Shown: positions 9,217-19,884, numbered from the stretch's first letter. The stretch: 32,513 nt of DNA from Haplomitrium mnioides (GCA_049999725.1 JBNGIS010004164.1:1-32513), one strand, 5' to 3'. The notes: a model not told the origin generated them from the letters alone. Made by a program: numbers and translations.

Positions 9217-9861
9217 TTGGTCTTCTCTAAAGAAGTGTGAATTACCCTCTTTTGGAGAAGCACTAAAGACATTTTGGAGTAGTGGAATCTCCACTTTGCA
9301 TTAACTCCAAGAGAGTTAAACTCTCAAGCTTTCATGAGTAAAGGATAGTGGATATCCCATCCTTTATGAATGAAGATAAGAAGTTTAACTTAATACTATG
9401 GTAGCTAATAGATAGAGAAGCATTTGTATCTCCTAGAATTCCTCTATTGAATCTTCTTAATATTTGTGTGTTTAACATTGACAAACATTTCTTTTGTTAA
9501 TTTTTAGTATATAATTTTGAAGATGATTTTATGGTTTTTGTGATGGAATCAAGAGAACCTGTTATCTTACTTGTGGTAAGATATGGTGTTATATGGGAGT
9601 GTTTCATTATGTTTTGTAGTAGATAGAAAATGGATTTGAACCAAGCTCCTCTAGAAGAGTTCAACTCCAAGTGTTACATTTCTATTAGAGTAACGTCTAA
9701 GCAAACGCAGTGAGATTTTCTTGTTTGCAAGTTTGGAGAGAGGTTTCGTGATTCGATGTTGGCATCAACTAAACCTTTTATTTTACATATTCTATATAAT
9801 TGGAATGTGTATGTATTTGTTTTCGTATGAGTTACAAGTAGTTAAGTTGTGATAGAAAATC
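9217..9861 (+). other. Leader of copy C, with a short conserved ORF at 9630-9830
   Basis: An untranslated leader of about 650 bases between PBS and gag. An inverted repeat AGGATAGTGGATATCCCATCCT lies near 9343. The segment 9630-9830 is colinear, with no indels, with a 66-codon ORF in copy D (30572-30772) beginning MDLNQAPLEEF. In C it has one internal TGA where D has CAA. A second upstream ORF seen in D is badly broken here. Function unknown. Confidence 0.6.
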
Positions 9862-10725
9862 ATGGAGCCAAATTCCAACAATCAAGAAAGAGTTTGGATG
9901 ATGGCAAAGTAAGAAGAACTTCAAGCATCCCTTATAGCAAGTCAACAACAAAAAAATATATTAATGGCAAAGATGGTGAAAATGCGGTTGCAACAAGAGA
10001 ATGGAGAAGGGAGTCGAGAAACATTGCTTCAAAAGATGAGCAAGTCGTGTAAAGAAGCCATATGGTAGGTGTCATAGAAGGATAGGTGTATTGGATAGAA
10101 GTTCATATGTTGTGTTATCCTCATGTGTCAAATTTGGAGAAGGGACTATTTGTAAGGTCATTTTTAATGGAGCACGCATCTATTTGGCTACACGGATAGG
10201 GGTGACAAAAAATGCACGAGGAGAACAACTTTTGTGGAGCAACCTTAAAGAGGGCTTATTACAAAAATTCAAAATAGTAGACTCTATATTAACCACAAGG
10301 GCTAAGCTTTGGGAGTTAGAGCAACAAAGAAGTGTTGCAAGGTACATTGAAGAGTTTCAAAGCTTACAAGTCCAAATTGGAGACATGAGTCCAGCCAAGA
10401 CCCTTGGCAAGGATTCAAAAGGAAGATTCAATGGGAAGCTATAATGCACAATTCCAATGATGTTTACGAAGGCATCTCGTTTACTCAAAGAATTGAAGAA
10501 ACATTGGGGATTGTGCAAATAGGAGGGGATTATGGCTCCATACCTATGGAGTTGGGATATATTAAAAGAAGAGATTTCAATCGCCTCAATCAACAACCAG
10601 AAGGACCATACAATGCTATAGAAAGGAAAACTAAAGAACGGCAAGAAACACGAACATGTTGCAATTGTGGTCGAATAAGGCACATTGCATCAGATTGGAG
10701 AGAAGCACAACACAATAAGAGGTGA
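9862..10725 (+). pseudogene. gag: gag of chromovirus copy C
   Basis: ATG at 9862 gives MEPNSNNQERVWMMAK, then a stop. The frame continues with a Gln-rich coil (EELQASLIASQQQ), then frameshifts. The capsid region (LKEGLLQKFKIVDSIL, WELEQQRSVARYIEEFQSL) is in 10091-10444. The tail reads TFGI/TLGIVQ, MELGYIKRRDFNR, and ends in one CCHC zinc knuckle (CCNCGRIRHIASDW) near 10657. Its last Cys has become Trp and its second Gly has become Arg. Gag forms the virus-like particle and binds RNA. A small deletion relative to D lies near 10405. Confidence 0.85.
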
Positions 10726-10904
10726 GTATTTTGACGACCTCTTCATAATGTAAACAATGGAGAAGATGAAGAATGTCAGAGAAACAATGGGCATTAGTAA
10801 AAAAACCTCGTGGTTTTATTGGGACAAAGAAAAAAAGGCAAAGAAAGGTTTCAACAAAAGAAAATATACTATATAAAAAAATGGAGGACTAATTGTGGTT
10901 GATG

Positions 10905-11240
10905 GATAGATGGAAAGATCGGTAGTAAAAGTTTTGTTGGACTCTAGGGTAGAAGAAAATTATCTATCACAAGCAATAGCCTTGAAGCTGAAGTTGCGAA
11001 TTGAAAAGAAAGAGCACAAGATGGTTGAAATGGCCAAAGTGAGCCTATTGAACGTTTGTCTCAAACTATAGCTCTATATATAGGCAACTATAAAGAGAAT
11101 TTGGAGTGGAAGATCATGACATTGGCCAGATATGATGCGATTCTTAGAATGAAATGGCTACAAAGATATAACTCGCAAGTAGATTTGCAAAAGAAGACAC
11201 TCACAACATCTCAATGGAAGATTCAGGGAGATCGAGTATG
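10905..11240 (+). pseudogene. Aspartic protease of chromovirus copy C
   Basis: The frame VKVLLDSRVEENYLS contains the retropepsin active site D-S-G-A with Gly and Ala changed to Arg and Val. The second half, ARYDAILRMKWLQRYNSQVD, corresponds to the family's YDxILGMxWL block, here with Gly to Arg. A frameshift near 11040 splits the halves. Retropepsin cleaves the Gag-Pol polyprotein; this copy would be inactive. Confidence 0.8.
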
Positions 11241-11339
11241 ACCTCATTTAAGACATCTACCCTGATATGTGATTGGAGTGCATTTATCAAAAGGCAAGAT
11301 ACAATGCTTGTAGGACTCATACGCGAACTCTTTGTTGAT

Positions 11340-12068
11340 AAAGAGGGTTCAAAGCATAAAGTTCCCCACAATTTTCAAGGTATTTTGAAGGGGTTTCACG
11401 ACGTCTTTCCCAATGATTAACCCTATGGCTTGTTGTCTAAATGATGCATTGATCACAAGATTGAGTTTCCACTATACAAAACACCATATCGATTGCCTCC
11501 TCATGAAATCGAGGAATGAAAATCTCACATTATTGAATTGTTAGAGAAGGGGTTCATTCAACCAAACATCTCTTCCTATGGTGCACCAGTATTATTTGTG
11601 AAAAAAAGAAAGATGGGAGTATGAGGATGTGTATTGATTATCAAACACCCAACCAACAAACGGTGAAAAATAAATATTTGTTATCTAGAATGGATGATTA
11701 TTTTGATCAACTTCAAGGAGCAAACTACTTTACAAAGTTGGACTTGAGAAGCAGATATAATCAAATCCAAATTGCAAAAGGTGATGTGCAAAAAAAATAG
11801 CATTTCAAAGTTGATATGAACATTTCAAATACCTTGTTATGCCTTTTGATTAGCTAATGCTCCTGCAACATTTATGGCTCTTATGAATGATATTTTTTGA
11901 TTGTATTTGGATAAGTTTGTTATTGTCTTTTTGGACAACATTCTTAATTACAACTAGAATCTTCAAGAGCATCAACAACATCTTCGTATAGTATTGAAGG
12001 TACTTTGAAATCACAAGCTGTATGCAAAGATATCAAAATGTGAAATTGGAAAAAGAGAGGTAGACTAC
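11340..12068 (+). pseudogene. pol: Reverse transcriptase of chromovirus copy C
   Basis: Blocks in order: [85 protein letters not shown] and FVIVFLDNILNYN. The last is the Y-x-D-D box (about 11926-11946) with the second catalytic Asp changed to Asn. Several stops and frameshifts break it. Confidence 0.85.
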
Positions 12069-12625
12069 TTGGATAATTGTGTGAGTGCATCAGGAATCCA
12101 AGTTATGGATGAGAAAGTGGAGGCAATTCAGAAGTCAGAAGCTCTTAGTGATCACACGCAACTAAGAGTATTTTTGGGGCTAAGTGGGTTTTATTGTCGA
12201 TTTGAGAAAGGCTTTGCACAAATAGTAGAACTATTGACCAACTTGCTCAAGAAAAGTCACGCGTGGACATCAAGAGCTACAGAAGAGTTGGCATTTCAAG
12301 CATTGAAGAAATCACTTCTTCATGATCTTATTCTTAAATGGTATGATTCTAAACGACCAATCAGAATTTTTGGTAGATGCATCAAGAAAAGCCATAAGTG
12401 GAGTTTTGCAACAAGAATGGGAGGATGGTTGGCATTCTATTGTCTTCTTTTCTAGAAAATTGAGCAATGCAGAGTAAAACTACCACACTACATAATGGGA
12501 AGAATTGGGAATTGTGTTATCAACCAAGCATTGGAAGCACGATCTAAGAGATAAGGAGTTTGTAATCAAAACCAACCATAAGCCCCTAATCTATATAGAA
12601 ACTCAAAAAGAGATCTTAAAAAGGC
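12069..12625 (+). pseudogene. pol: RT thumb/connection and RNase H of chromovirus copy C
   Basis: An open piece, VRASASGIQVMDEKVEA-like (NCVSASGIQVMDEKVEAIQ), leads into RVFLGLSGFYCRFEKGFAQI, the conserved FLGL-YYRRFI block after RT. A frameshift follows. In the next frame FLVDASRKAISGVLQQEW carries the first RNase H Asp, and IVFFSRKLSNAE and HWKHDLRDKEFVIKTNHKPL carry later blocks. The second conserved D (usually TDH) is Asn here. Confidence 0.8.
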
Positions 12626-12629
12626 ATAT

Positions 12630-13429
12630 TTGATAGGCGGAGTGGCCACAATGGTTCCATATGAAGATATGCTACGAGTATTTACTTTGGAAGAACAAGA
12701 GGAATTGGATTGGCTACTACCTCTTGTGGAGCTCTCGTACAATAGCTCCATCAACAGTTCTACACGTGCCACATCTTTCTTTGTTATATATGATGAGTAT
12801 CTAACCATGATCTCTAGTCTATAACCTACATCACTGTCAACCTCTAAGAGTCCAACTATTGATGACTTTCTCCATCATCTACACTACTGAATTCAACGAG
12901 CCAAAGAAAACTGGAAGTTGCTCGTAATCAACAAAAGCAATATGTTGATCCTCATTGTTAAGAAGTGATCTTTGTTGTAGGTGACCAAGTCTAGCTCTCC
13001 ATGTCCAATCTTCCTTTGCTTCATTTGTGTAAGTTTAGTGCTCACTTTATTAGTCTTTTTTCTATCTCTATTCGCATTGGAGAAGTGGTCTATCGGTTGG
13101 TTTTACCTCCTCATATGAAGATTCATCCACTCTTTCATGTCTCTTTACTCCATGCTTTTGTCCCTCATTCTTCTGCTTTTACAAGTACCCAAGAACCCTC
13201 TCTACCACCTAAACTTATTGATGGTTATGAAGAGTATAAGGTTGAACAACTCTTGAAGAAACATACATGGCGCTGCGGTCATCGTGAGATTGTGGAATAT
13301 TTGGTTGGTTTGAAAGACTACCCTCTTTATGAAGCTACTAAGTAGCCATTGGAGAATTTGGCTAGTGCCTCTGCACTTGTCCACTCTTTTGAGAACTCTC
13401 TTACTCGCAATGAGGACATTGCTTCTTAA
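12630..13429 (+). pseudogene. pol: Integrase remnant with C-terminal chromodomain, copy C
   Basis: The zinc-binding part and the DDE core are missing. Sequence resumes at EDMLRVFTLEEQEELDWLLP and AYNSS-like (ELSYNSSINSSTRATSFFV), which lie after the catalytic Glu. The C-terminal part (13001-13345) reads GEVVYRLVLPPHMKIHPLFH and HVSLLHAFVP. A chromodomain follows: GYEEYKVEQLLKK, REIVEYLVGLKDYPLYEATK, then PLENLASA. Chromodomains steer integration to marked chromatin and define chromoviruses. The aromatic cage is only partly kept (EYLVGLKDYP where the family usually has Trp-Lys). Confidence 0.8.
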
Positions 13430-13436
13430 AAAGGAT
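13420..13436 (+). promoter_or_regulatory. Purine-rich tract before the 3' LTR of copy C
   Basis: TTCTTAAAAAGGAT lies directly before TGTAATGG, the LTR start. The position and the AAAAAGGA core suit a plus-strand primer (PPT). Confidence 0.6.
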
Positions 13437-14031
13437 TGTAATGGTCACTAACTTTAGTTAGCCATAGTAAAAAATGAAGTAAGATATAGTATCAATTATG
13501 TTTAGAAAGCTATTACTAAGTTAGAGTAGCAAAAAAAAAATTGTTATTTTAAAGAGTTGGACACGTAGCAAGAGGAGAGAAAGTCAATGAATTAAAGTGA
13601 AAGAAAGAGTTTAAATAAAGACATGTAGCAAGCGGAGAATTAAAGTAAAGAGAAGTTTCTAAAGATAAGGACAAGTGGCAAAAGGAGCACTAAAGAGATG
13701 AAAGGTTCTAAAGATAAGAATACGCAGCAGAAAGAGAACTAAAGAGAGATGGAAGGTTCTAAATATAAGGACACGTGGCAGAAGAAGAATAAAAGTAAAG
13801 GGTGGTCCAATCAAAGTGAGAGAGAAAAGAGGGGTCCAATTAGAAAAGGATAGAATAGAAACCAATGGGGTTCCTTCACCTACGTAAGCAAAGAGCTTTC
13901 TATAAAGTATATAAAGAAGAGAGAGTGCCTTGTTTGGCATCTCTTACCTTGTGGGTTTTTGAAGTTTATTGTGCGCTTCTCTTGCATATATTTGTACTAA
14001 CTTGTGTATGTTGTATGTGTGTAGTGTAACA
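13437..14031 (+). repeat. 3' LTR of copy C, 595 bp
   Basis: Starts TGTAATGGTCACTAACTTTA and ends GTAGTGTAACA, giving TGT...ACA ends. Aligned over its whole length to the LTR at 29577-30145. It contains TATATAAAG near 13909 as the core promoter. GGACACGTGGCA-like direct repeats (CACGTGGC, CACGTAGC, ACAAGTGGC) recur about every 60 bases between 13560 and 13800; CACGTGGC is a G-box/ABRE-like element. A 5-base target duplicate would begin at 14032 (CCAGT), but the 5' side is lost. Confidence 0.92.
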
Positions 14032-14553
14032 CCAGTCCAGCTAAGTGGTCTGCTCTCATCAATAAGATATCGGTTGGAAATGCATGTAGATAACCTTGCA
14101 CTACACTAACTAAAGGCAGTCGTGGATTTTGCTCAACCATCAGCGCCACATGCCTCAAGGAAATTTTATGGCAACCTCACATTTTCCCACATACAAATAC
14201 TGTCGAACAGGAATCTTTGCTTGGAACTCAAAAGCTAACCCTATACTAATGCCTCCAAACAACTCCAACAAACAAATACTATTAGCAAAATATTGCCCTG
14301 AAATCATTAAAGTATCTAATAGTGAAAGATTCACAAGCCCACGTATGATAGAACCATCCAATACAAGATATGGTGCAAATGCATTGTGCCAAACATCTTC
14401 AACCAATCTAGATACCTGTAACTGCCACAACCTCTCCTTACTTCCACTAGTAGGAATCACCTCATCAATAGAAGGAATGTTGTCTGCATGTGCATTTCCT
14501 TCCAACAAGTCAGAGTAGTCAGTGATCACCTCACAAAATGCTGACAACGCCAT
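14032..14553 (-). pseudogene. Cytosine-C5 methyltransferase-like domain, N-terminal part only
   Basis: Downstream of the protease an open frame (14553-14155) reads VSRLVEDVWHNAFAPYLV, then ICLLELFGGISIGLAFEF, KIPVRQYLYV and GKCEVA. ELFGGI-x-GLA is C5-methyltransferase motif I (FxGxG), here with the second Gly changed to Ser. RQYLYV-x-K is the motif II strand. After a frameshift near 14163 the text continues RHVALMVEQNPRLPLVSVVQ, GYLHAFPTDILLMRADHLAG, as expected for the stretch leading to the PCQ motif IV. The LTR of copy C begins exactly before that motif. DNA methyltransferases captured by gypsy elements have been reported in algae and dinoflagellates. Confidence 0.6.
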
Positions 14554-14639
14554 AGGTTGTGATAGCGGGTCCTCAATTCGTCTAATGAATTTGATGGATT
14601 ACCGACTCAATCGTGCCTCTTCATATTGCCATTTAGGTT

Positions 14640-15060
14640 GAAAGTGCACTAACTTGTCCCAAAAATCAATAGTGAACCCCATGAGATATAGCAGAGTACA
14701 CCCCACCAAAACATCATAAGACTTTGCTTTGGTAGGTATGACTCAAATGCTCACATATGAGCTATCTGTACGATGATCAGCTTGCACTCTAAGCTCGATC
14801 TCTCCATATGTGATGCGCTGTGTGGGTGAAGGTCCTCCCAATGAAGTATGGATTGGAAAATGGAAAATCTCCACATCTTCAGACCTCAACCCCAATCCCT
14901 ACACAATTAACTTGGCTAACATCAACGATTATGTACCTATATTCAATAACACTATGAATGGCTTGTACACCACATTTGAAGGACCAACAAGTTGGAAAAT
15001 ACCACTCATATTGTTGATGGACACTTTACTAGATCTTGTCCCTCTAAATGTTGGTTGGGC
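14640..15060 (-). pseudogene. Aspartic protease of the DNMT-type gypsy fragment
   Basis: YKPFIVLLNIGT (about 14970-14935) is the active-site strand; where retropepsins have Asp there is Asn, a single G-to-A change. After a stop comes SLMLAKLIV. The C-terminal block SYDVLVGCTLLYLMGFTIDF, then FWDKLVHFQPKWQ (about 14730-14630), fits the flap-distal YDVLLG...LYPMG...IDFW block of this gypsy group. Decayed by at least three stops. Confidence 0.7.
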
Positions 15061-15205
15061 TAATAACTCCATCAACTGTGTCACAGCAAGATGCTATATC
15101 TCATCTCCAGATATAGATGCACCTATGTCAATTGCTCTACTCACATGTTTGTACTAGAAGTAGCACCTCGAGTCTCTTCACATAGTGTGGCTTCTTCATC
15201 TCTAG

Positions 15206-16262
15206 ACATAGCTTCTGCAAATGATCTCCCTTACAAGTCCAACAACCTGAGTGCTGACTTGCATAAGATGCCAAAGATGACTATCCTCTAGCCTTCAGAC
15301 CCTTCAGTGGCATAGACTATGATGTAGATATGGTAAGAGACACAGATTTTTGCACCTCCTTCTGAAAACCAACAGTGACTACTCTCTCATTTACTAGGTT
15401 GAGCTCAATTTGCTATAATTGTATAAGCATAATAGAGAGACGGATCAAAATCCCTAAGAAGGGTGGCATCTCTCACTCTCCTCCTCAAATCCTTATCAAG
15501 AATAAAATACCAAACCTTGACAACTTGAGCCTCTATCAAACCTTTTGTGATATTGATGCACCTTCTCATCCTCGTGTAGGCCTTTTTTTAGCTCTCTCTA
15601 GTCTTGTACTAGAAATCTTGAAGACTCTTCAACTTATTCGTCCTCACGCCTTGGTAATTCTGTCTCAAAAGCTCAAAAAACTCAACCACATAGTTAAACA
15701 ATGGAATCCCTCCACTCTCTGCTGCAATGATTGGACGAAGTGTATTGAAAACTCTTCATGCCCTTAAAGCACCAATGTTGTGTCTAGTGCTACTAGAGGA
15801 TGTAGTCTAGGTCGCATGGTTATAGGCACTTACCGTTCCACCATAGGTGATGGAGACATAATTGGGTGATCAATACTGTCTCCACTCCTCAATATCAATC
15901 AAATAAGCACGTTGAAATTCATGGTAGTCATCCATAGGCGGCTATTTCAAGTGTTGAAACAAACCTTTCCATCCCATGAAAGGTGTAAAGAGAGCAAAAT
16001 TCTGTAATGTTTGCATATCACACCAAGTATCAAACTCTTGGATGAAATCATCCAATTCGATGGCGCTTATTGCACCAGAGAACCTCTTTGGCCCTTTTGT
16101 AGGACCACACATCTCATCTATATCCCAAGAAAATATGGAATATACTTGAGTGCTAAAAAGCATTTCCTCCTCTTTGTTTGATGTATGGTCACTTACCAAC
16201 TGTTGAGTCGACTCTACTATAGGTTGAAATTGGATATCATTGCGAGTGGCATTGTATCGCAA
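15206..16262 (-). pseudogene. gag: gag of the DNMT-type gypsy fragment
   Basis: The longest open piece (16262-15942) has GPTKGPKRFSGAISAIELDD, FIQEFDTWCDMQTLQN and PFMGWKGLFQHL, a typical capsid start. After stops it continues PPMDDYHEFQRAYL, EEWRQY-stop-SPNYV, then LFNYVVEFFELLRQNYQGVR, RTNKLKSLQDF, GLIEAQVVKVWYFILDKDLR and RRRVRDATLL. A near-zinc-knuckle CWTCKGDHLQKLC (15244-15206) has one residue fewer than CX2CX4HX4C. The true start is probably upstream of 16262 and lost. The block order matches gag proteins I recall from gypsy elements of ferns and mosses. Confidence 0.7.
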
Positions 16263-16264
16263 TT

Positions 16265-19213
16265 TGAGAGCATAGTTCCTAATAGAAGATCAGAAACGAC
16301 TTGAAGGACTTCTCTTCTGAGCAGTGGAGTGAAAAGGAAATGGTAAAGCTTCAAGTTTTGGACTAATAAGTGTACAGTTGCAAAAATATAAGGATTAGAG
16401 GAAATGGCTAAGGAGAGAAGGTTGGGTAATGAGGAAGTTGAAGTGATTTATTTTTAGAAAATGAAAATTTGGGTAAAACCAATCTAAGTATTGAGGGCCA
16501 GCTAGCCCCTATATACCTGTCTATCTATTTCCATATGTTGATGGACAACTTTCCCAAGAGCCAGATGAAGTGTGTTGAAGGAAGGAAGCCGATACCCTGA
16601 ACTAGGTCTGTCCAGGGGCAGGAAGAATAAAGCGGTGGCCTTACACCCCTATGGGGATACCTCTCGAAAGGAAGTTAGTGTCAAGTGGTTATATAGTGCT
16701 TCTAGTTTAGTGGGGAAGACTTATGGGATAAATGACGAGTCTCTTCTGCGGCCATCCAGGAGGAAGAGGTGATCCGCGACGAACGATGCTAATGAGGAAT
16801 TTGAGGTGAAGAAAATCTATGTGAAGAATTAATCTATGTGGAGAAATTGAATCAGCTTCGAACTAATTATGGGCAAAGAAGGAATCAATTGTAGTGAAGG
16901 ATTCCATTGAGTCAAAGCAGATGCATTGGAGATCCTTCGATCTGAAGGCCCTCATGCAAAGAAGTCCTGCGCGAGAAGCTCTATGCTAATTGAAAAAAGT
17001 GAACAATCGGCCTAGCGCTGGAGAGTTTGAGGAAGCATTATGCTACGCGGAAGTCTGATGCGAGTGCCCTAGTTTGAGAAATGCCATGGAATGAAAGGTA
17101 TGATTGACCAATGTTGAAGGCTTCTAAAGGAATCGAATGTTGTAAAATTTAAGGAATAATTCTGCGAAGCGAATCCTTGAGAAAGAATGTTCAATGAATT
17201 GTTTAAGAAGAATGGTCTTGTGGCACGGAATTTTTTGATGACGAACGAAAGTGCTTGGGGAAATTGATCTATGAAGAATTGAGGCAATGTTGTGGATGGA
17301 TCTGCTTGAGTGCCTGGTGCAAAAATGCTCATGCGGAAACTCATTAGTTGCAAAAGGAGAAATTGTATTGCGAAGAAATTGAATTGAAAGTCTGCGGCGA
17401 GGTGGAAATTGAACGAGCAGCTGCGCAATCAGGAAGGAACTAAAATTTTTAAGGGAATAAGTAAGAATTGAAAGTGAGCGGAAGGAGGGTCCGAGAAGGG
17501 TCCGTGGTCCAAAGAATGCGTCGGAACTTCGCCTTCCTAAGTGGGGAACCGTAGTTAAGGGGGTTCCGTTCTGTCTTCCGTGGTGGGATACCCTGATCAA
17601 GGGGGTTCCGTTGAGTGTCCGTGTGGGGATCCGAAGTGGAGTCCCCGGGTAAATTGGTTTCGTGTAGGGTTCCGAAGTTGGGAGCCCTGGTTAGGAAGGT
17701 TACATTCCAAAGTGTTTGACAGACTGATGATTGGCAAAATAACAATGAAGTGAAACAGTGATGGATGAAATAGTGACTTATCGGTGTTTTGAGCAATAAG
17801 GATTGTTGCAAAAAAGGCGAGTGAGGAGAGAAGTTTGAATGGTGAATCAGTGATTTATCATGGTTTTGGTGTGGAAGTCGAACTGAAAGTTTAAAAGTTC
17901 GAAAGGGTGAAACGACTACTTGGAGGAATTCGAAAAGTTTGAAATGGAAGGGAGAGGAAACGGAAGAGTTAGTGAAAGTTCAAAAATTAGCATAAGAACA
18001 ATTGCTAGTAATTAGTTCTTATAATGAGCGAAGTTAGTGTAAGTTAGTAAAAGCATGTTATTTAGCTTAAGAACAACCTGTGAGTTGTTAGTTCTTATTA
18101 GAAACTTAGTATGAAAAAGTTAGCATGTAGAGAAGCAAGTTAGTTGATTTGGAACTGTTAGAACTGTTATTGTCAGTTGAGCAGGACATGGGGTACAAGC
18201 CTGTTGGCGAGTTCTTCTGCTGGTTGTCTCATTGTACAGGTGTGCTTCAAGTAAAGACTATGAGATTCTTGTCTGTGGGGTCCCCTGCTCATGGTTGTTG
18301 ATTGCAGATTCATGAGGAGCAGTTTTGATGAAGGAATAAGGATTTGGAGTTAGATTTGGTTGGTGTATGTTTTGCAAGTTTGCAATTGAAGAAGTCAGTC
18401 AGATTACATTAGAGAAGTGCATGTCAGGGGGTACCTGAATGTGTTAAGCTAGTGGGTCTGAGTTATGAGTTCTATATTGTGATTTGTGGGAGGTTCAATG
18501 GCAAATCAATTCTGCTTTAAGTTTTTTTCTGTTCTATATTTGTTAAATTCTTAAGGAGAGAACCTTATGTGATTCTCCAATTAGTGGATATTGGTTGGTG
18601 GGTTGCAGTAGAGCAAGGAGTGCTCAAGATTTGTGTGTGTCTATGGAATAGGTGGGCATTTCACAAACAAACAGAGTAGTGGGTGGTTGGAAGAACATCA
18701 AGTGGATGTGAGATCAAGAGGGTCATTCCATAGCTGAGTTCTTAGCATCAAGCTCTGGGATATATTGGGTTGGAGTGGCTTGAGTATCTAGTTTGAGGGA
18801 AGTAAGGTGTTGTAATGAAGGTAGGCACTGGAGTGTTGGTTTGAGAGTTTCAAGCAAGTTGGGTAACTGGTTGCTTGGAAACTTCTCTGATTCAGCTCAA
18901 GTTTAAAATCAACATGTACAGTAGCTTTCTTATCCTAGAAATGTCAGTCATACAGTTTGAGTAATTCTTGGCTTTTGTTCTATTATAGTGAGTAGTAGAA
19001 ATGGTTTGTGTGTATGGTTTTTGGAAAAAGAGTGGTCAGACCTAGAGTGGAGAGAGATCCATCTCTAAACTGATAGAGTGCAGTTTCAGAATTCTTTAAA
19101 GAATCTGGAAAGTTGGTAAAAGCGGATTAAGAGCAGATTTCTATATAGATCTTGGGTGGTTTGATCTCGGGTTGTTCTTTTTGGGGATGGAGTGCCACTG
19201 CTGTGCTATAACA
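16265..19213 (+). repeat. 5' LTR of copy A, about 2.9 kb
   Basis: Start fixed by alignment with 28694 and 19885. The end is set at ATAACA (about 19213) because a PBS-like site follows within about ten bases; this end is less certain. Landmarks shared with B: AGGGCCAGCTAGCCCC near 16495, CCTGAACTAGGTCTGTCCAG near 16597, the GTGGGGATCC-type repeat cluster near 17540-17700, and GGGTTGCAGTAGAGCAAGGA near 18600. Many frames of 60-160 codons on the minus strand are unrelated between copies and are not genes. Confidence 0.75.
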
Positions 19214-19223
19214 TGGGATTTGT

Positions 19224-19240
19224 TGGCGTCATTGTCATGG
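19224..19240 (+). promoter_or_regulatory. Decayed primer-binding site of copy A (Asp/Asn-tRNA type)
   Basis: TGGCGTCATTGTCATGG differs from the common plant gypsy primer site TGGCGCCGTTGCCGGGG mainly by C-to-T and G-to-A changes, as expected from deamination of methylated CpG and CHG. It sits about 150 bases before gag. Copy B has lost the matching segment. Confidence 0.5.
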
Positions 19241-19387
19241 ATTAAGTTCTAGTATTTGCTCTTAGAAGTGGGTATAGTATCATCAGTAATGTTGAGAACC
19301 TCTTTTACTCGCCACTATTAAATTATGTTCTTAACATACTGTTGTGAAAGTTTTTTTTTCTTAGGAAATTAGCAAAAGAAGATGTGA

Positions 19388-19884
19388 ATGCGTGAAATCT
19401 CAGAAGAGGATAAAAAGAGATAGAGAAAAGAGAGAGAAGAAAGACTAGAGAGACGGGAGGAGTCTAAATTGAAGTCTAAAGAAGTGAAGGTTGCGGGTAG
19501 CGAAAAGGAACCTACAGAGGGAGGAGCTCAACCTTCTGGGCCTCAGTCACCATTACCTCAGTTTTAGTGGACAGATATTACTGCTCCTGGAGGAATTATT
19601 GGGTTAACATCATTCCCAAAGTTAAATCTACCTTCTTCTTCTTCTTCTTCTTCTTCTTCTTCTTCTTCTTCTTCTAGGAATTCAGCCACACTTGTTAGTA
19701 TTAAAGGTAATGGAGCTTCACAACCTAGCGTTGTTTTGAGAACAGGGGTGACACTTGTAACTCTGTTTGTTGCGGTATAAGCTATGGCACAACAGGTTCC
19801 TATAGGAGGTTATCGAACGAAGCTGAAATACTAGATCTTCAAAGAGAGATCCAAAGACGATGTGGACACATGGGTGAAAAGGTT
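19388..19884 (+). pseudogene. gag: 5' part of gag, copy A
   Basis: MREISEEDKKR, then TAG, with a charged coil after it (RKEREERLERREE), PSGPQSPLPQF, TDITAPGGIIGLTSFPK, a Ser run and GGYRTKLKY. It ends DVDTWVKRF at the insertion of copy B. Copies A and B differ in which codons are stops: A has CAG in GPQSP where B has TAG, and A has sense GAA where B has TAG after MREIS. Confidence 0.8.
19632..19676 (+). repeat. (CTT)n microsatellite inside gag of copy A
   Basis: About 15 uninterrupted CTT/TCT triplets coding a Ser run in the gag frame. Copy B has a shorter interrupted version at 23141-23169, so the tract expanded in A or degraded in B. Confidence 0.9.

Larger units (their letters stand above)
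9074..14031 (+). mobile_element. Chromovirus (Ty3/gypsy) copy C, 5' truncated and decayed
   Basis: The order LTR remnant, PBS, leader, gag, protease, RT, RNase H, integrase with chromodomain, purine-rich tract, full 3' LTR is that of a plant chromovirus. It is closely related throughout to copy D (29577 onward), which allowed broken frames to be matched. All domains carry stops or frameshifts, and most of the integrase core is missing. Confidence 0.93.
14032..16264 (-). mobile_element. Ty3/gypsy fragment carrying a DNA-methyltransferase-like domain
   Basis: Read on the minus strand from 16264 to 14032: gag, zinc-knuckle-like motif, retropepsin, then a C5-methyltransferase-like start. Both ends are cut, by the LTR of copy A at 16265 and the LTR of copy C at 14031. 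No LTR of its own is visible. Confidence 0.75.
16265..19884 (+). mobile_element. Long-LTR Ty3/gypsy copy A, 5' LTR to mid-gag
   Basis: It is colinear with copy B from its first base (TGAGAGCATAGTTCCT, matching 28694) through the LTR, a PBS-like site, and gag. It stops inside gag at 19884, where the LTR of copy B starts. More diverged from B than B's two LTRs are from each other, so it is older. Confidence 0.85.

Noticed and set aside
14129-15767. Plus-strand frames of 66-130 codons between 14129 and 15767
   Set aside because: They are antisense shadows of the minus-strand gag-protease-methyltransferase fragment.
16572-16772. Frame of 66 codons beginning MLKEGSRYPELG
   Set aside because: Part of the LTR of copy A. 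The aligned LTR regions of B (near 20190 and 29010) do not keep the frame.
17069-17811. Minus-strand frames of 119-158 codons in the LTR of copy A
   Set aside because: They lie inside an LTR, are not conserved in the aligned LTR of copy B, and have Ser/Phe/Leu-rich composition typical of antisense frames.
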